A DNA stretch of 41,761 nucleotides from Clostridioides sp. (lineage in GTDB: Bacteria > Bacillota > Clostridia > Peptostreptococcales > Peptostreptococcaceae): positions 1 through 41,761 of the forward strand of contig JAISJN010000011.1 of NCBI GenBank assembly GCA_031261505.1. Reading direction: 5' to 3'. Under the pieces are notes generated by a model. It saw only the letters and a program-made list of their open reading frames with translations, searched no databases and had not been told where the DNA came from. Numbering within the stretch: position 1 is the first letter of the stretch; the number at the start of each line of letters is the position of its first letter. Shown here one piece after another: positions 8,187 to 18,180 of the stretch. A program made the translations under genes and the position numbers.

Positions 8187-8279
8187 AGCGAGGATATTTC
8201 TAGAGCGTGTAAACTTCAAATATTTTCCCATTATTATTTGGTTCTAAGTTATCCCATATGTAGATAACCTGTATATATT

Positions 8280-8299
8280 AATTTGGTATATACCAAATT
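8280..8299. repeat. 20-bp perfect palindrome
   Basis: AATTTGGTATATACCAAATT reads the same on both strands. It lies between two dispersed elements in the gene-free region. It could be a protein-binding site or a remnant of an element end. Confidence 0.6.
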
Positions 8300-8376
8300 T
8301 ATATCAAAGCGTATTTATCCCTTCAATCTCACGCTATAGTGTATTTTGTATACCGTATACATTATAGAGTAAATTC

Positions 8377-8476
8377 TTTAATGCTTATTCAACGATTTCG
8401 GTAATTGATTTCAATCACCTTGAAATAATAAGTATCCCCCAACTAAATAGGCGAGGGAGATTTATCTTAAGTTATA
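8377..8476. repeat. Dispersed double-hairpin element, copy 2
   Basis: Same orientation and layout as the copy at 8083. It has TTTAATGCTTATTCAACGAT at the left, a weaker hairpin A (GGTAATTGATTTCAATCACC) and hairpin B built around CCCCCAACTAAATAGGCGAGGG, and ends CTTAAGTTATA. Confidence 0.65.
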
Positions 8477-8953
8477 CCATATTACTTCTAGCTCCTAATT
8501 ATTTTCTTAACCTTTAGTTCTAATTGCTCATTATCGCTCTAGCAATGTTTTTCCTTGTGATTATACTTATGATTATTATTTTTAATGTTCTTCTGAATGT
8601 TTTTTGATTGTTTAGGTATTAGTCGTCGTTCCCGCGATTGGTCTTCTCCAATCTGCCTTAAGAAATTTATATGTAATTACTTGCAATGGCGATTACTTGT
8701 GATGGTGATCTCGTGGTTATGGATTGTATGTACATTAAACCTCCGATACACATCCTTCTGTGATAAAATGGAATATACTTCTCATGTTTTTCACAGTCAT
8801 GCTTTTTGTGGGAAATAATAACTATATTTCCTTAGTGTATGTTTTTTGCTAATTCATGTTTTTATTTCCATAAGAGTAGCCTACTGAGAATATCATTATT
8901 TAATACTGGATGTCAATAGTAATTTTAGACACGTCTTTAATTTTTTCTAAAAT

Positions 8954-9010
8954 CAAAAAAACACAACAATTGTTGTAAATTAATTCTACAATAATTATTG
9001 TGCGTTTTTT
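8954..9010. terminator. Terminator after dnaJ
   Basis: A 16-bp, nearly perfect stem (8962-8977 with 8987-9002, one mismatch and one G-U) is flanked by a run of seven A on one side and seven T on the other, so it can work in both directions. It follows the end of the heat-shock operon. Confidence 0.75.
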
Positions 9011-9145
9011 TCTTTATTTCTTTATTTTATTTTTATTTTTTCGGAAATATATTTAATTTATTTACAATTCATAGAGTTTTTTTTAGCAAATTTATTTCGA
9101 TTCTTTTTTTCTCTATTCACTTTATTTCTCTACTAACTTACTTCC

Positions 9146-10300
9146 CTATTTCTTTTTAAATAGGTTTTCTATCTTCTTTCCGAAACTGCTTTTTTTCTCG
9201 TACGACTTGCCTGTACATTCTATTGCAAATTCGTTTAGAATATCTTTTTGCTTTTGGTTTAAATTAGTAGGTACTTCTATTACCACTTTGACGTACTGGT
9301 CTCCCCTTGAGGCGCTTCTCAATTTAGTTATGCCCTTACCCTTCAATCTAAATACAGTTCCCGTCTGAGTGCCATCTGGTATCGTGTACTTGACCTTTCC
9401 ATCCAAGGTAGGTACTTCTATCTCATCTCCTAGAGCTGCCTGAACAAAGGTTATAGGCATTTCAAGGTATACGTCGTTGCCTTCTCTTGTGTAGATAGAG
9501 TGAGGTTTGACTGTTACAGCTACATATAGATCTCCCCTTGGAGCTCCTTTTTCACCGTATTCACCTTGACCTGATACTTTTATCATTTGACCGTCGTCTA
9601 TACCAGCTGGTATGTCTACCTCGATAGTCTTGCTTTTTCTTACACTTCCTGTACCGTGGCAGTTTGAGCATGGTGAGTCTATTACTTCACCTGTACCGTG
9701 GCAAGCACTACATTCTCTTGTGCTCGCAATGTTTCCAAATGGTGTTCTCTGGACGCTTCTTACCTGACCTGTACCATGGCAGGTATCGCAGGTTCTCTTT
9801 GAAGTACCTTGTTTCGCACCTGTTCCATGGCATACGTCACATTCTTCATTTCTCTGAACTTTGATTTTAATGCTTTTACCAAATGCTGCCTCTTCAAATG
9901 TTATAGATACATCTTTTCTGATGTCGTTTCCTCTTTGTGGTCTCCTTGGACGATTTCCTCCTCCAGTGAATCCACCTCCGAATATGTCGCTGAATATATC
10001 GCCGAATCCGCCTCCGAACATGTCTTCAAATCCGCCGCTATAGTTTCCATATCCTCCTTGACCTCCAAATCCTGCTGGACCATCTGGGCCAAATTGATCG
10101 TAATTCTGTCTCTTTGTATCGTCAGACAATGTTTCATAAGCCTCGTTTATTTCTTTGAATTTTTCTTCAGCCTCTTTATCCCCAGGGTTTCTGTCTGGAT
10201 GATACTTCATTGCCAACTTCCTGTACGCTTTCTTTATTTCTTGGGCCGTAGCTTCCTTGTTTACTCCTAAGACCTCATAATAATCTCTCTTACTCGCCAA
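9146..10300 (-). CDS. dnaJ: Chaperone DnaJ (Hsp40)
   Basis: A 384-residue co-chaperone that delivers substrates to DnaK and stimulates its ATPase. The J domain (about residues 1-68) has the HPD motif in [12 protein letters not shown] Gly/Phe-rich linker follows (about 70-125). Four zinc-binding CxxCxGxG repeats come next ([32 protein letters not shown]), then the C-terminal peptide-binding beta domains. The start is TTG at 10300, six bases after the SD GAGGTGG. A TTG 15 bases further upstream lies inside that SD and is unlikely to be used. It is the last gene of the CIRCE-controlled operon. The usual next gene, prmA, is absent here. Confidence 0.97.
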   Translation of the reverse strand: MASKRDYYEVLGVNKEATAQEIKKAYRKLAMKYHPDRNPGDKEAEEKFKEINEAYETLSDDTKRQNYDQFGPDGPAGFGGQGGYGNYSGGFEDMFGGGFGDIFSDIFGGGFTGGGNRPRRPQRGNDIRKDVSITFEEAAFGKSIKIKVQRNEECDVCHGTGAKQGTSKRTCDTCHGTGQVRSVQRTPFGNIASTRECSACHGTGEVIDSPCSNCHGTGSVRKSKTIEVDIPAGIDDGQMIKVSGQGEYGEKGAPRGDLYVAVTVKPHSIYTREGNDVYLEMPITFVQAALGDEIEVPTLDGKVKYTIPDGTQTGTVFRLKGKGITKLRSASRGDQYVKVVIEVPTNLNQKQKDILNEFAIECTGKSYEKKSSFGKKIENLFKKK

Positions 10301-10367
10301 AGTTTTCCACCTCAATCTTCAATCTTGATTCTTGATTCTATATCCACTCCTCTTTTAACCAACATTA

Positions 10368-10470
10368 ATTAAATTGTGATTTGACACTTTCCGTGGTGGA
10401 TTTCAACTCCCACTGAAATGATCCCAATGCCAACTACCTGTAGATTGTGCTGCATTTATCTCAAGTTATA
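10368..10470. repeat. Dispersed double-hairpin element, copy 3
   Basis: Starts TTAAATTGTGATTTGACAC and ends ATCTCAAGTTATA. Hairpin A is TTTCCGTGGTGGATTTCAAC with its partner CCCACTGAAA. Hairpin B is more decayed. It has the same orientation as all other copies. Confidence 0.65.
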
Positions 10471-10495
10471 TTTTTAATGCAAGTGCTAAAACGAG

Positions 10496-10585
10496 GATAA
10501 TCCCGCACCTCTATTACACCGTATTTATGCCCCCCACCTTAGTAGGCGAGGGCATCTTTGTCAATTTATAGAGGTGTGGGATATC
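10496..10585 (-). repeat. Long hairpin containing a partial dispersed element
   Basis: Outer arms of about 18-20 bases (10496-10516 and 10568-10585, CACCTCTAT / ATAGAGGTG with few mismatches) enclose an inner hairpin, ATGCCCTCGCC / GGTGGGGGGCAT on the minus strand. The inner part matches hairpin B of the dispersed element. It begins 23 bases after the dnaK stop codon and may act as a partial terminator. Confidence 0.6.
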
Positions 10586-10608
10586 TTTCTAATTTCTATA
10601 GTTTATAC

Positions 10609-12453
10609 TTATTTATCTTCGTCAACTTCTGTGAAGTCTGCATCTACTACATTATCGTCTACTGGAGCTTTTTCTTCTCCTGCTTCTTCACCTTGTGCTG
10701 CCTGTTGTTGAGCTGCTGCTTGATATAATTTTTCAGATACTTTACCGAAGCTAGTCATAAGTTCTTCGATTTTAGCGTTTATTTCTTCAGCTGTAGCATC
10801 TTCCTTGTCTTTTATTTCTTTAACAGCTGCGATAGCTTTTTCTATTTCTTCTTTTTCTGAATCACTTATCTTATCTCCAACTTCTTTTAAAGTTTTTTCA
10901 GTTTGATATACAGTTGAGTCAGCGTGGTTAACTGCTTCTATTTTTTCTTTTTTAGCCTTGTCAGCTTCTGCATTCAATTCTGCTTCTTTTACTTTCTTTT
11001 CTATTTCGTCTTCAGATAGATTAGTATTTGAAGTTATTGTTATTTTTTGTTCTTTACCTGTTCCAAGGTCTTTTGCACTGACGTTTACTATACCGTTGGC
11101 ATCTATGTCAAATGTTACTTCTACTTGTGGTATTCCACGTGGTGCTGGTGGTATATCAGTAAGTTGGAATCTTCCTAATGTAGTGTTGTCATAAGACATA
11201 CTTCTTTCACCTTGTAGTACGTGTATGTCAACTGCAGTTTGATTGTCTGCTGCTGTTGAGAATACCTGTGATTTCTTAGCTGGTATAGTTGTATTTCTTT
11301 CTATTATCTTAGTCATTACGTTACCCATTGTTTCGATACCTAGTGATAATGGAGTTACGTCTAGTAGAAGTATGTCGTTTACATCCCCAACTAGTACCCC
11401 TGCTTGTATTGATGCACCTGCAGCAACACATTCATCTGGGTTGATACCTTTATGAGCGTCTTTTCCTAAGAATTTTTTAACTGCGTCTTGTACTGCTGGT
11501 ATTCTTGTAGATCCACCCACTAGAAGTATATCGTCTATTTCACTAGTTGATAATCCGGCGTCTTTCATTGCTCTCTTTGTTGGTTCCATAGTTTTTTCTA
11601 CAAGTGATGCTGTTAATTCATCAAATTTTGCTCTAGTTAAGTCCATGTTTAAATGTTTTGGACCTTCTGCTGTTGCAGTGATGAATGGTAAGTTTATATT
11701 TGAACTCATTGTTGATGAAAGTTCTTTTTTAGCTTTTTCAGCTGCTTCTTTTAATCTTTGAAGAGCCATCTTGTCGTTTCTAAGGTCTACGCCTTCAGAT
11801 TTTTTAAATTCTGCTGCCATCCAGTCTATTACTATTTGGTCGAAGTCATCTCCACCAAGTCTGTTGTTACCAGCTGTTGCTAGAACTTCGAAAGTACCGT
11901 CTCCTATTTCAAGTATTGATACGTCGAATGTACCTCCACCTAAGTCGAATACTAGTATTTTCTTTTCTTGGTCTATCTTATCCATACCGTAAGCCAAGGC
12001 TGCAGCTGTTGGTTCGTTTATTATTCTCTTTACTTCAAGTCCTGCTATTCTACCTGCATCCTTAGTTGCCTGTCTTTGTGCATCTGTAAAGTACGCTGGT
12101 ACTGTTATAACTGCTTCTGTTACTGTTTGACCTAAATAACTTTCTGCATCTGATTTTAATTTTTGAAGTATTATAGCTGATATTTCCTGTGGTGTAAATT
12201 TCTTACCATCTATATCTACTGTGTAATCTGTACCCATATGAGTTTTGATTGATGTAACTGTTTTATCTGCATTTGTTACTGCTTGTCTTTTTGCAGGTTC
12301 TCCAACTATTCTTTCTCCGTCTTTTGTAAATGCTACTACTGATGGAGTTGTTCTCATACCTTCTGAGTTAGGTATTATCTGTGCTTCTCCACCTTCAAGT
12401 ACTGCTACACAAGAGTTTGTTGTTCCTAAATCTATTCCTATCATCTTAGCCAT
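10609..12453 (-). CDS. dnaK: Molecular chaperone DnaK (Hsp70)
   Basis: A 614-residue ATP-dependent chaperone, normal length for Firmicutes. The N-terminal ATPase domain starts [18 protein letters not shown] and contains [12 protein letters not shown] and [10 protein letters not shown]. It lacks the loop found in the Gram-negative ATPase domain, as usual in Firmicutes. The substrate-binding domain contains [13 protein letters not shown], followed by a helical lid and a charged tail ending TEVDEDK. The SD AGGAGG precedes the ATG. It is the third gene of hrcA-grpE-dnaK-dnaJ and works with GrpE and DnaJ in protein folding. Confidence 0.99.
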   Translation of the reverse strand: MAKMIGIDLGTTNSCVAVLEGGEAQIIPNSEGMRTTPSVVAFTKDGERIVGEPAKRQAVTNADKTVTSIKTHMGTDYTVDIDGKKFTPQEISAIILQKLKSDAESYLGQTVTEAVITVPAYFTDAQRQATKDAGRIAGLEVKRIINEPTAAALAYGMDKIDQEKKILVFDLGGGTFDVSILEIGDGTFEVLATAGNNRLGGDDFDQIVIDWMAAEFKKSEGVDLRNDKMALQRLKEAAEKAKKELSSTMSSNINLPFITATAEGPKHLNMDLTRAKFDELTASLVEKTMEPTKRAMKDAGLSTSEIDDILLVGGSTRIPAVQDAVKKFLGKDAHKGINPDECVAAGASIQAGVLVGDVNDILLLDVTPLSLGIETMGNVMTKIIERNTTIPAKKSQVFSTAADNQTAVDIHVLQGERSMSYDNTTLGRFQLTDIPPAPRGIPQVEVTFDIDANGIVNVSAKDLGTGKEQKITITSNTNLSEDEIEKKVKEAELNAEADKAKKEKIEAVNHADSTVYQTEKTLKEVGDKISDSEKEEIEKAIAAVKEIKDKEDATAEEINAKIEELMTSFGKVSEKLYQAAAQQQAAQGEEAGEEKAPVDDNVVDADFTEVDEDK

Positions 12454-12522
12454 TTTAAAAATCCTCCTATTTGGTATTATTCTTTCTCTATTTTTATTTT
12501 GATATTTACATTTTCTATATAA

Positions 12523-13137
12523 TTAGTTTGAAACCTTGACCATCGATGGTCTTATTACCTTAGTTCCAAGCTTATATCCCTTTTGAAGTTCCATTATTAC
12601 CTTGTCAGGCTCTACACCTTCTACACTTTCTTGAGTGATAGCTAGGTGGAAATTAGGGTCAAAGTCCTGATCCATAGCTTCTATAGGCTCTAATCCAGAC
12701 TTAGCAAGTGCATCTATAAGTTGTTTATGCACTAATTCTATACCCTTATACATATTGTTTTCTTTATCGTCGCAAGCATCTAAGGCTCTTTCCATGCTAT
12801 CTATTACTGGAATGAGTTCCGACATTATCTTTTCATTTGCAAATAATGAGAGTGCGTCCTTTTCTTGCTTTGTTCTTCTAATGTGGTTGGCGTATTCCGC
12901 TTGAAGTCTAGTGTAGCTATCTTTTAATTCATGCAGCTCATCTTGTAACTTCTTTATTTCCAACTTATCGCCTAAATCAGATACATTTTCTTGAGTTGAT
13001 GCTTCTGATTCCGCTGAATCGTCATCTCTAGTAAATCTTCCTGATTCGTTGGCTTCAAATTCTTCTTGTTTCGTATCGCCTTCCGTTTGATTCTCTGTTT
13101 TTATCTTTTCTTCTAAATCTTTTTTATCTTTTTCCAA
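12523..13137 (-). CDS. grpE: Nucleotide exchange factor GrpE
   Basis: A 204-residue protein that releases ADP from DnaK. A charged, disordered N-terminus (about 1-60) leads to a long coiled coil (about 60-115, LQDELHELKDSYTRLQAEYA). The beta domain follows, with the family signature ending LQKGYKLGTKVIRPSMV. I place the start at TTG 13137, six bases after the SD GAGGTG, the same arrangement as dnaJ and rpsT. A GTG nine bases upstream overlaps the SD itself. The gap to hrcA is 24 bp. Confidence 0.97.
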   Translation of the reverse strand: MEKDKKDLEEKIKTENQTEGDTKQEEFEANESGRFTRDDDSAESEASTQENVSDLGDKLEIKKLQDELHELKDSYTRLQAEYANHIRRTKQEKDALSLFANEKIMSELIPVIDSMERALDACDDKENNMYKGIELVHKQLIDALAKSGLEPIEAMDQDFDPNFHLAITQESVEGVEPDKVIMELQKGYKLGTKVIRPSMVKVSN

Positions 13138-13161
13138 AACATGCACCTCACAAATCAGATT

Positions 13162-14184
13162 TTATCTTTTCTTATTTATCAATAAACTCATATAATTAAT
13201 TATAGAGTATATCCTAGCGTAGTCCATTCTAGTTGGGCCTATGAAACTTATCTTGCCCACTAGATCATCATCGACATTGTACGTTGCAGTCACTATGCTG
13301 CACTCCTGTGCCAACTCGAAATCATTGTCGCTACCTATTATTATATTCAGGTTGTCTTTTTGAATTCCTGTTGATCGTATCATTGTCGCGAGATTTTCCT
13401 TTTCTTCAATCATACCTAGGAAATTTCTTGCCTTGATTATGTCATTGAATTCAGGATAGTTAAATATATTCGTCGCCCCGTTTAATGTGAGCGAAATTTC
13501 GTCATCAGACAACTCTGAGTTCATTAAATGAAGTAATTTGTCGATCAGGGCTGAGTTATCGTTTATCTCGTACTTTATATATTCTATAATCGAGTCGTCT
13601 AACTCGTCGATCGCCTTACCTGATAACTGCGATGTCAGATTATCTGATATTATATTTAATTTTGCCTGTTCGAGCCCTACCTTTGTAGTAAGTTTGACTC
13701 TCTTAATATCTCCCCTATCAGTCACAACTATCAACAATATTTCATTGTCGTCTAATGAAACAAGATGGATATTTCTTATGACCTCTTGTTTTGTAATACT
13801 GCTTATTACGGATATAGTAGTGTAATTAGTCAACTTCGATAAGAGCTTTGATGTCTGGTGAATTAATTCTTGGATATGATCGATGTTTTCATCGACGCTA
13901 TCTGCAATCATATTCTTATCTTCCTCACTTAGCTCTGCCTCGCACATCAATGAGTTGACGTAGAGTTTATACGCCTTTTCTGAAGGAACTCTACCTGCTG
14001 AAGTGTGTGGCTGTATCAAATACCCAAGCTCTTCAAGGTCTGCCATCTCATTTCTAATAGTCGCGGCGCTAATACCAAGGTTATATCTCTTTGACAGGCT
14101 CCTTGAGCCTACAGCTTCTGCCGTTTCGATATAATCTTTTACAATAGCTTTTAGAATATTTTGTTTTCTATCGTTTAAATCCAT
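13162..14184 (-). CDS. hrcA: Heat-inducible transcription repressor HrcA
   Basis: A 340-residue repressor that binds CIRCE and is kept active by GroEL. The N-terminal winged helix (about residues 1-75) contains the family stretch SAATIRNEMADLEELGYL and HTSAGRVPSEKAY. The C-terminal part has the effector or dimerisation domain, ending with FIGPTRMDYARIYSIINYM. The ATG at 14184 lies seven bases after AGGAGG. It is the first gene of its operon, directly behind a CIRCE element, so it represses itself. Confidence 0.98.
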   Translation of the reverse strand: MDLNDRKQNILKAIVKDYIETAEAVGSRSLSKRYNLGISAATIRNEMADLEELGYLIQPHTSAGRVPSEKAYKLYVNSLMCEAELSEEDKNMIADSVDENIDHIQELIHQTSKLLSKLTNYTTISVISSITKQEVIRNIHLVSLDDNEILLIVVTDRGDIKRVKLTTKVGLEQAKLNIISDNLTSQLSGKAIDELDDSIIEYIKYEINDNSALIDKLLHLMNSELSDDEISLTLNGATNIFNYPEFNDIIKARNFLGMIEEKENLATMIRSTGIQKDNLNIIIGSDNDFELAQECSIVTATYNVDDDLVGKISFIGPTRMDYARIYSIINYMSLLINKKR

Positions 14185-14218
14185 CAAACCGCCTCCTGCT
14201 TAAAGTGAGCTTTCGTTG

Positions 14219-14245
14219 TTAGCACTCACCAGACTCGAGTGCTAA
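14219..14245 (-). promoter_or_regulatory. CIRCE operator (HrcA binding site)
   Basis: TTAGCACTC, a 9-base spacer and GAGTGCTAA match the CIRCE consensus without mismatch. It lies between the promoter and the hrcA start, as in other Firmicutes. Confidence 0.98.
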
Positions 14246-14261
14246 AAAAGTATCTATATAG

Positions 14262-14290
14262 TTTATAACATTTATTCATTATTAAGTCAA
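14262..14290 (-). promoter_or_regulatory. Housekeeping promoter of the heat-shock operon
   Basis: On the minus strand TTGACT (14290-14285) and TATAAA (14267-14262) are separated by exactly 17 bases. This is a good sigma-A promoter just upstream of CIRCE. Confidence 0.8.
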
Positions 14291-14689
14291 TGGTTATCAT
14301 CAAAATTATCTAGTTTCTCGTTTTTTTTGTAAGAATTTAATAAGCAAAACGAGAATCAGGATTGTCCAAGCGTAATTACTCATCCGTATCTCAATTATTG
14401 CCTTCTTTATAAATTCGTAAAATTTGTACAAACAAAATGAGAATCGAGATACAAACGCAACTACGCATTCGTATCTCGATTCTCATTTTGTTTGTACAAA
14501 TTTGTTTCTTCAATATGTCTTAACAACAACATGTGTTTCATATATATGATTATAATCCAAAATACATAGGTTTAAACATATTTAACAAACTTTTCAACTT
14601 ATTTCTAATCATTCTCAAGCTAGTTTTAAACCAGCTATAATTATTAGAAATAGTGAGAAATTACTTTGATATTATTTCTGTATTACTCT
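14291..14689. other. Intergenic region with one perfect and one decayed long hairpin
   Basis: No gene is seen. The main structure is the 33-bp inverted repeat at 14420-14503. A second stretch at about 14335-14395 shares its pieces (GCAAAACGAGAATC and CCGTATCTCAATTATTG), so it looks like a decayed tandem copy. The rest is AT-rich without recognisable signals. Confidence 0.6.
14420..14503. terminator. 33-bp perfect inverted repeat downstream of the CWB2 giant gene
   Basis: Arms at 14420-14452 and 14471-14503 are perfectly complementary over 33 bases, with an 18-base loop. The core reads AATGAGAATCGAGATAC and its complement. It lies about 190 bases after the stop of the minus-strand CWB2 gene and is a likely transcription end. 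It is unusually long and perfect. Confidence 0.6.
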
Positions 14690-17600
14690 CTATTTCCAAG
14701 CAATGTCTGTGAAGATCTCACATATCTTGACTGCTGTTTCGTATCTATTGACACCAGCTATTCTCACAACTGAATTCATAACCTGTTTTAAACTGTCTTC
14801 TATTTCTTTTGATATAGAAGTTTCTCCACCCGCAATTGTTACCTTAGTTATCTTCCAATCAGAGATTGCTTTTTCTGTAGTGGCTGTGAGTTTATTCGGC
14901 GCTGAAAGCAGTACTGGTTCGCTGTAGTACTCAGCCAAACTGCTTATTGTAAGCGCATCAGGGAACTTAGTGCCATCTACAAGCACTGCGTTTTTATCTA
15001 CGCCTGTAAGTCCTCTTAGTTCGTTTCCAAGGAGTACAGCTGTCTTGTATCTATCAGTTCCGCCGATTCTTTTAACAGTTGGTATTTTTATGCTATCTTT
15101 TAGACTAGTCTCTATATCTTTAGATACGGATAAAACTTCCCCACCGATTGTCATATTTTTGATTTCCCAGTCTTTTAAAGCCTTTTCACTGTCTTTGTTT
15201 AATGTATCTGGCTTTGTAAGAAGTATAGGAGCGCGTCTGTAGGCTGCTAATGATGAAACAGTCATAGCGTCTGGGAAGTTCGTACCGTCAACTATAAACG
15301 CATCTTTGAAGTTACCTGTTATTGATCTCACTTCATTTCCTATTTCAACTGCAGTTGCGTATCTATCTGGTCCGCTCACCCTTCTTACCTTATACTGTGT
15401 GAGTTGATCTCTTACTTTTTCAGCTACAGAGGCTGGACCACCTGAGATTATTATCTCGTCTGGTCTTATTCTATTTATTTCCGCTATAGTCTTCGCATCT
15501 ATAGAATCCAAACTTGTAAGTAGGATTGGCGCTAATTTTTCATGTGCCAAGACAGAAGCTGTAAGTACATCCGTGTATTTTTCTCCATTTGCTATTACAA
15601 CTACCCTATCTTTATCTTTATGCGGTGGTGGATCTATAGTTCCAGTGACATTTGTAAGCGAGTAGACCGCCCATGGTTTTTCGATTTCACCGTCGTTGAA
15701 TTCGTCGGCTGCCTTTGCGATGATATCCGCATTTCCAGCTCCAACCGCCTTCACCTTACCATTTTCATCTACTGTTGCAACCGATGTATTAGTCGAAAAC
15801 CATTTTACACTTGGTTTTTGAGTTGTGCTGTCTCTATCGTTAGCCTTATCCTTGTTTATATCCTTACCCTGTATCCCCTCGTGCGTAAATGAGTTGTCTA
15901 TATCATCCGTCATACGAGCCTCAAGCTGAATCACATCTCCCTTTTTCACATTCGCAGGTGGATTTGGATTCGTGTCGCTTACAGAAATCTTTTGAACCAA
16001 AGATGTGAATACACAGTTTTGGAATGTATCTATGTCTGTATTTGCCACAATAGGATCCTTATCTACGTCAGTTCCGTACTCTGAGTAAGTTAAGTTGTTT
16101 GACGTACCATATAGATTTTTATTGCTATCTAGCTCTGCTGCTAACGGTTTAACCCCATCTACTACCTCTTTTAAGGTGCAGCGCGCCGACTTATCAAAGT
16201 CTATATTGAATACTGTATATCTATTGTTTGTTTCTGGTAGTTCGATCTCTGATGTTGTTTTAAACTCAATTATCTCTGATTCCTTAGTGGAACTAGTAGT
16301 AATATCGTTTGCCACATCACTTACAGGTATTATGTTGAATTTAATTTTTTCCCAATTGCCTAGATAGGTAGTTGCAAATTTGCTCGATACTTTTATCTCT
16401 GGAGCTGTAATCTTTTCTAATTCACTTCCTACTTCGTATTTTATATTGTATTCCTCTTCATCTGTTATCCCTTTTATTTTTCTTATAAAGGCTACAGTAT
16501 CTATTATATTTTGAATTTGCTGCGACTCTGTTTTGCTATCTCCCTTTTTGACTACAAAGGTATTATCCTTCAGGTCAAATATCGCATAATCAGTTGCAGT
16601 CGCTGGAATCAATTTATTTAATCCGATATAGTTTGTCGTCCAAGATCCATTTTTATTTCTAAGCTGTGCGTACCTGTAGGTCTCACTAGGAAATGCCACT
16701 GTGTCGTACATGTAGTTTTCAATCCATACGTTTTTGAACTTATCATCCATATTACTGAAATTTAAGCTTCCTGTAAAAAATACACCAACATTTGAATGTG
16801 TACCAGACGATCCATCTTCAATCTTGATAAACGGATAGCTAACTCCACCTACATAATTCGCTCCACCCTCTACACTGTCTAGGCTCAGGTCGTTGAAGTA
16901 TATATTCTCACTTCCATTATTCACCTGTATTGATGAATAACCTAACTTTGCTTTGGTATTTTTGATAGTCACGTCGTTGAATAGGACGTTTTTAGCTCCT
17001 ATGATATTTATAGCCACATTGTATTCGGACTTATCAGAAGTCTTCTCCTTCATATTCTGAATACTGACATCGTCAAACACCACTCCATTTGCTCCCTGTA
17101 GTATTTTTATAAAATAACGTCCGCTCGAGTTACTCTGTTTTCTCATGCCGACGTTGTCTCCGTCTATGGCTAGGTTTCTAAATAGTATATTGCTCCCAAC
17201 TATACCTATCGATTGATTTGATATTTCACTTCCATCTTTGCCAGCTTTTAAGACTACATTATCCTCTAGTCCAATTAAAGCCATATCCCCTTTAGAAAAC
17301 TTCCAAGATCCTACACCACCGGCGTTTATGTACTCTCCGCCCTTAAAGAAAGCTGTGAATTCACCTGGCTTTCCGTGAGCGAATATTTTGTTTAGTTCTC
17401 CCGCCCCAAAATCGTTTCCTACAACTACAGAACACTCCACTTCCTCACCATCGTAAACTATCTTTGTCAAACCTCCATTTGAGAGAAAATCAGCATTTGC
17501 AGCCCCAGCGTCTGGATAAATAAGATAGTACTTTGATTTGTCTTTCCACGATGCTGACTTCAGGAGATCGTTTGCGTTTTTGTCGTCTTCATCTGATTTT

Positions 17601-17761
17601 CCCCTAATTACTACGTTTGGATCTGCTTGTATTTCTGATTTTTTATCCCCGTGCGTGATCTCCGCTGATGCTGGAATTATTGTCGTTGTTGCAAATAGAG
17701 CAACTGAAATAGTTAATGCTAAGTAGCGCTTTAACTTGTTCGAATGTTTTGCGATTTTCAT
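14690..17761 (-). CDS. Large CWB2-anchored surface protein with beta-helix and BIG2-like domains
   Basis: A 1023-residue secreted protein. I choose ATG 17761 because GGGGGAG lies just before it; an upstream ATG adds 12 residues without an SD. A signal peptide (about 1-34, ending IPASAEI) is followed by a right-handed beta-helix-like region (about 100-330). There, repeated short units such as NILFRNLAIDG, GVVFDDVSIQNM and NVLFNDVTIKNT recur. A less typical central part comes next, then a BIG2-like Ig domain (about 655-730, SVATVDENGKVKAVGAGNADI). Three CWB2 repeats (about 742-1020) carry PILLT, PILLT and PVLLS. It is probably an adhesin or S-layer-associated protein held by the wall polymer. 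It sits between hrcA and hemW, which are normally adjacent, so it appears inserted into the conserved cluster. Confidence 0.88.
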   Translation of the reverse strand: MKIAKHSNKLKRYLALTISVALFATTTIIPASAEITHGDKKSEIQADPNVVIRGKSDEDDKNANDLLKSASWKDKSKYYLIYPDAGAANADFLSNGGLTKIVYDGEEVECSVVVGNDFGAGELNKIFAHGKPGEFTAFFKGGEYINAGGVGSWKFSKGDMALIGLEDNVVLKAGKDGSEISNQSIGIVGSNILFRNLAIDGDNVGMRKQSNSSGRYFIKILQGANGVVFDDVSIQNMKEKTSDKSEYNVAINIIGAKNVLFNDVTIKNTKAKLGYSSIQVNNGSENIYFNDLSLDSVEGGANYVGGVSYPFIKIEDGSSGTHSNVGVFFTGSLNFSNMDDKFKNVWIENYMYDTVAFPSETYRYAQLRNKNGSWTTNYIGLNKLIPATATDYAIFDLKDNTFVVKKGDSKTESQQIQNIIDTVAFIRKIKGITDEEEYNIKYEVGSELEKITAPEIKVSSKFATTYLGNWEKIKFNIIPVSDVANDITTSSTKESEIIEFKTTSEIELPETNNRYTVFNIDFDKSARCTLKEVVDGVKPLAAELDSNKNLYGTSNNLTYSEYGTDVDKDPIVANTDIDTFQNCVFTSLVQKISVSDTNPNPPANVKKGDVIQLEARMTDDIDNSFTHEGIQGKDINKDKANDRDSTTQKPSVKWFSTNTSVATVDENGKVKAVGAGNADIIAKAADEFNDGEIEKPWAVYSLTNVTGTIDPPPHKDKDRVVVIANGEKYTDVLTASVLAHEKLAPILLTSLDSIDAKTIAEINRIRPDEIIISGGPASVAEKVRDQLTQYKVRRVSGPDRYATAVEIGNEVRSITGNFKDAFIVDGTNFPDAMTVSSLAAYRRAPILLTKPDTLNKDSEKALKDWEIKNMTIGGEVLSVSKDIETSLKDSIKIPTVKRIGGTDRYKTAVLLGNELRGLTGVDKNAVLVDGTKFPDALTISSLAEYYSEPVLLSAPNKLTATTEKAISDWKITKVTIAGGETSISKEIEDSLKQVMNSVVRIAGVNRYETAVKICEIFTDIAWK

Positions 17762-17807
17762 GCGTATCTCCCCCGTATTTAGTATTTTAAATGTCATTAG
17801 AGCAACA

Positions 17808-17837
17808 TTTTTAGTCTAGTCCTTAAATATATCTCAA
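17808..17837 (-). promoter_or_regulatory. Possible promoter of the CWB2 giant gene
   Basis: On the minus strand TTGAGA and TAAAAA are separated by 18 bases and lie about 50 bases before the start codon. The match to sigma-A consensus is moderate. Confidence 0.4.
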
Positions 17838-18154
17838 TTGACTCTTTAAAAGAATTTATTCACTCAAAGATAAATAATTACGCTTACTGTGAATGAAACT
17901 TTTGTTTACACATTTATTAACATAGACTGTATACAATTATCTCATAAAAATCTTTCCATGTCTATTTAAACTTAACCCGCTACTTCACATCATCTATTTT
18001 ATAAATTTCTAGGAAAGATTTTCATTCGCAAACGATTGCAAATACCCGTATATGGAATGTGTTTCTCGGTTTAACTGGTAACACTTCCAATATTTTTCAA
18101 TCACCTATCTTCTTCAATACACTAGCGTATATCATTATTCGTTATTCCGCTAAA

Positions 18155-18180
18155 TTGTATCGATTGTACAACCGATACAA
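18155..18180 (-). terminator. Hairpin just after hemW
   Basis: TTGTATCG and CGATACAA form a perfect 8-bp stem around a 10-base loop that is itself partly palindromic (TTGTACAA). It begins six bases after the hemW stop codon. The following T run is weak. Confidence 0.5.

Larger units (their letters stand above)
7917..9145. other. 1.2-kb gene-free region rich in palindromes
   Basis: Between the surface operon and dnaJ I see no convincing gene on either strand. The region holds two full copies of the roughly 100-bp double-hairpin element (8083-8186 and 8377-8476), a 20-bp perfect palindrome (8280-8299), a GTTATC/GATAAC hairpin near 8245-8265 and the dnaJ terminator (8954-9010). The surface-operon promoter must lie in the right-hand 7920-8080 part. 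That part has a possible long-range GGTT/AACC pairing but no riboswitch class that I recognise. A 73-residue plus-strand frame at 8597-8818 lacks family features or a clear SD. Confidence 0.7.
10301..10608. other. dnaK-dnaJ intergenic region with two nested structured elements
   Basis: Most Firmicutes keep dnaK and dnaJ close together. Here 308 bp separate them. The space holds a dispersed double-hairpin element (10368-10470) and a long hairpin (10496-10585). No separate promoter for dnaJ is obvious. The hairpins could lower dnaJ expression relative to dnaK or act as mRNA processing sites. Confidence 0.6.

Noticed and set aside
8083-8476. Possible CRISPR array because of repeated palindromes
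   Set aside because: Copies are dispersed, about 100 bp long, diverged, and not separated by regular spacers; no cas genes are present.
8597-8818. 73-residue plus-strand frame in the gene-free region
   Set aside because: No SD, odd composition with many Cys/Trp/His and no repeat of it nearby.
9809-10270. 153-residue plus-strand reading frame opposite dnaJ
   Set aside because: It mirrors the dnaJ coding sequence, has no SD and no recognisable domain.
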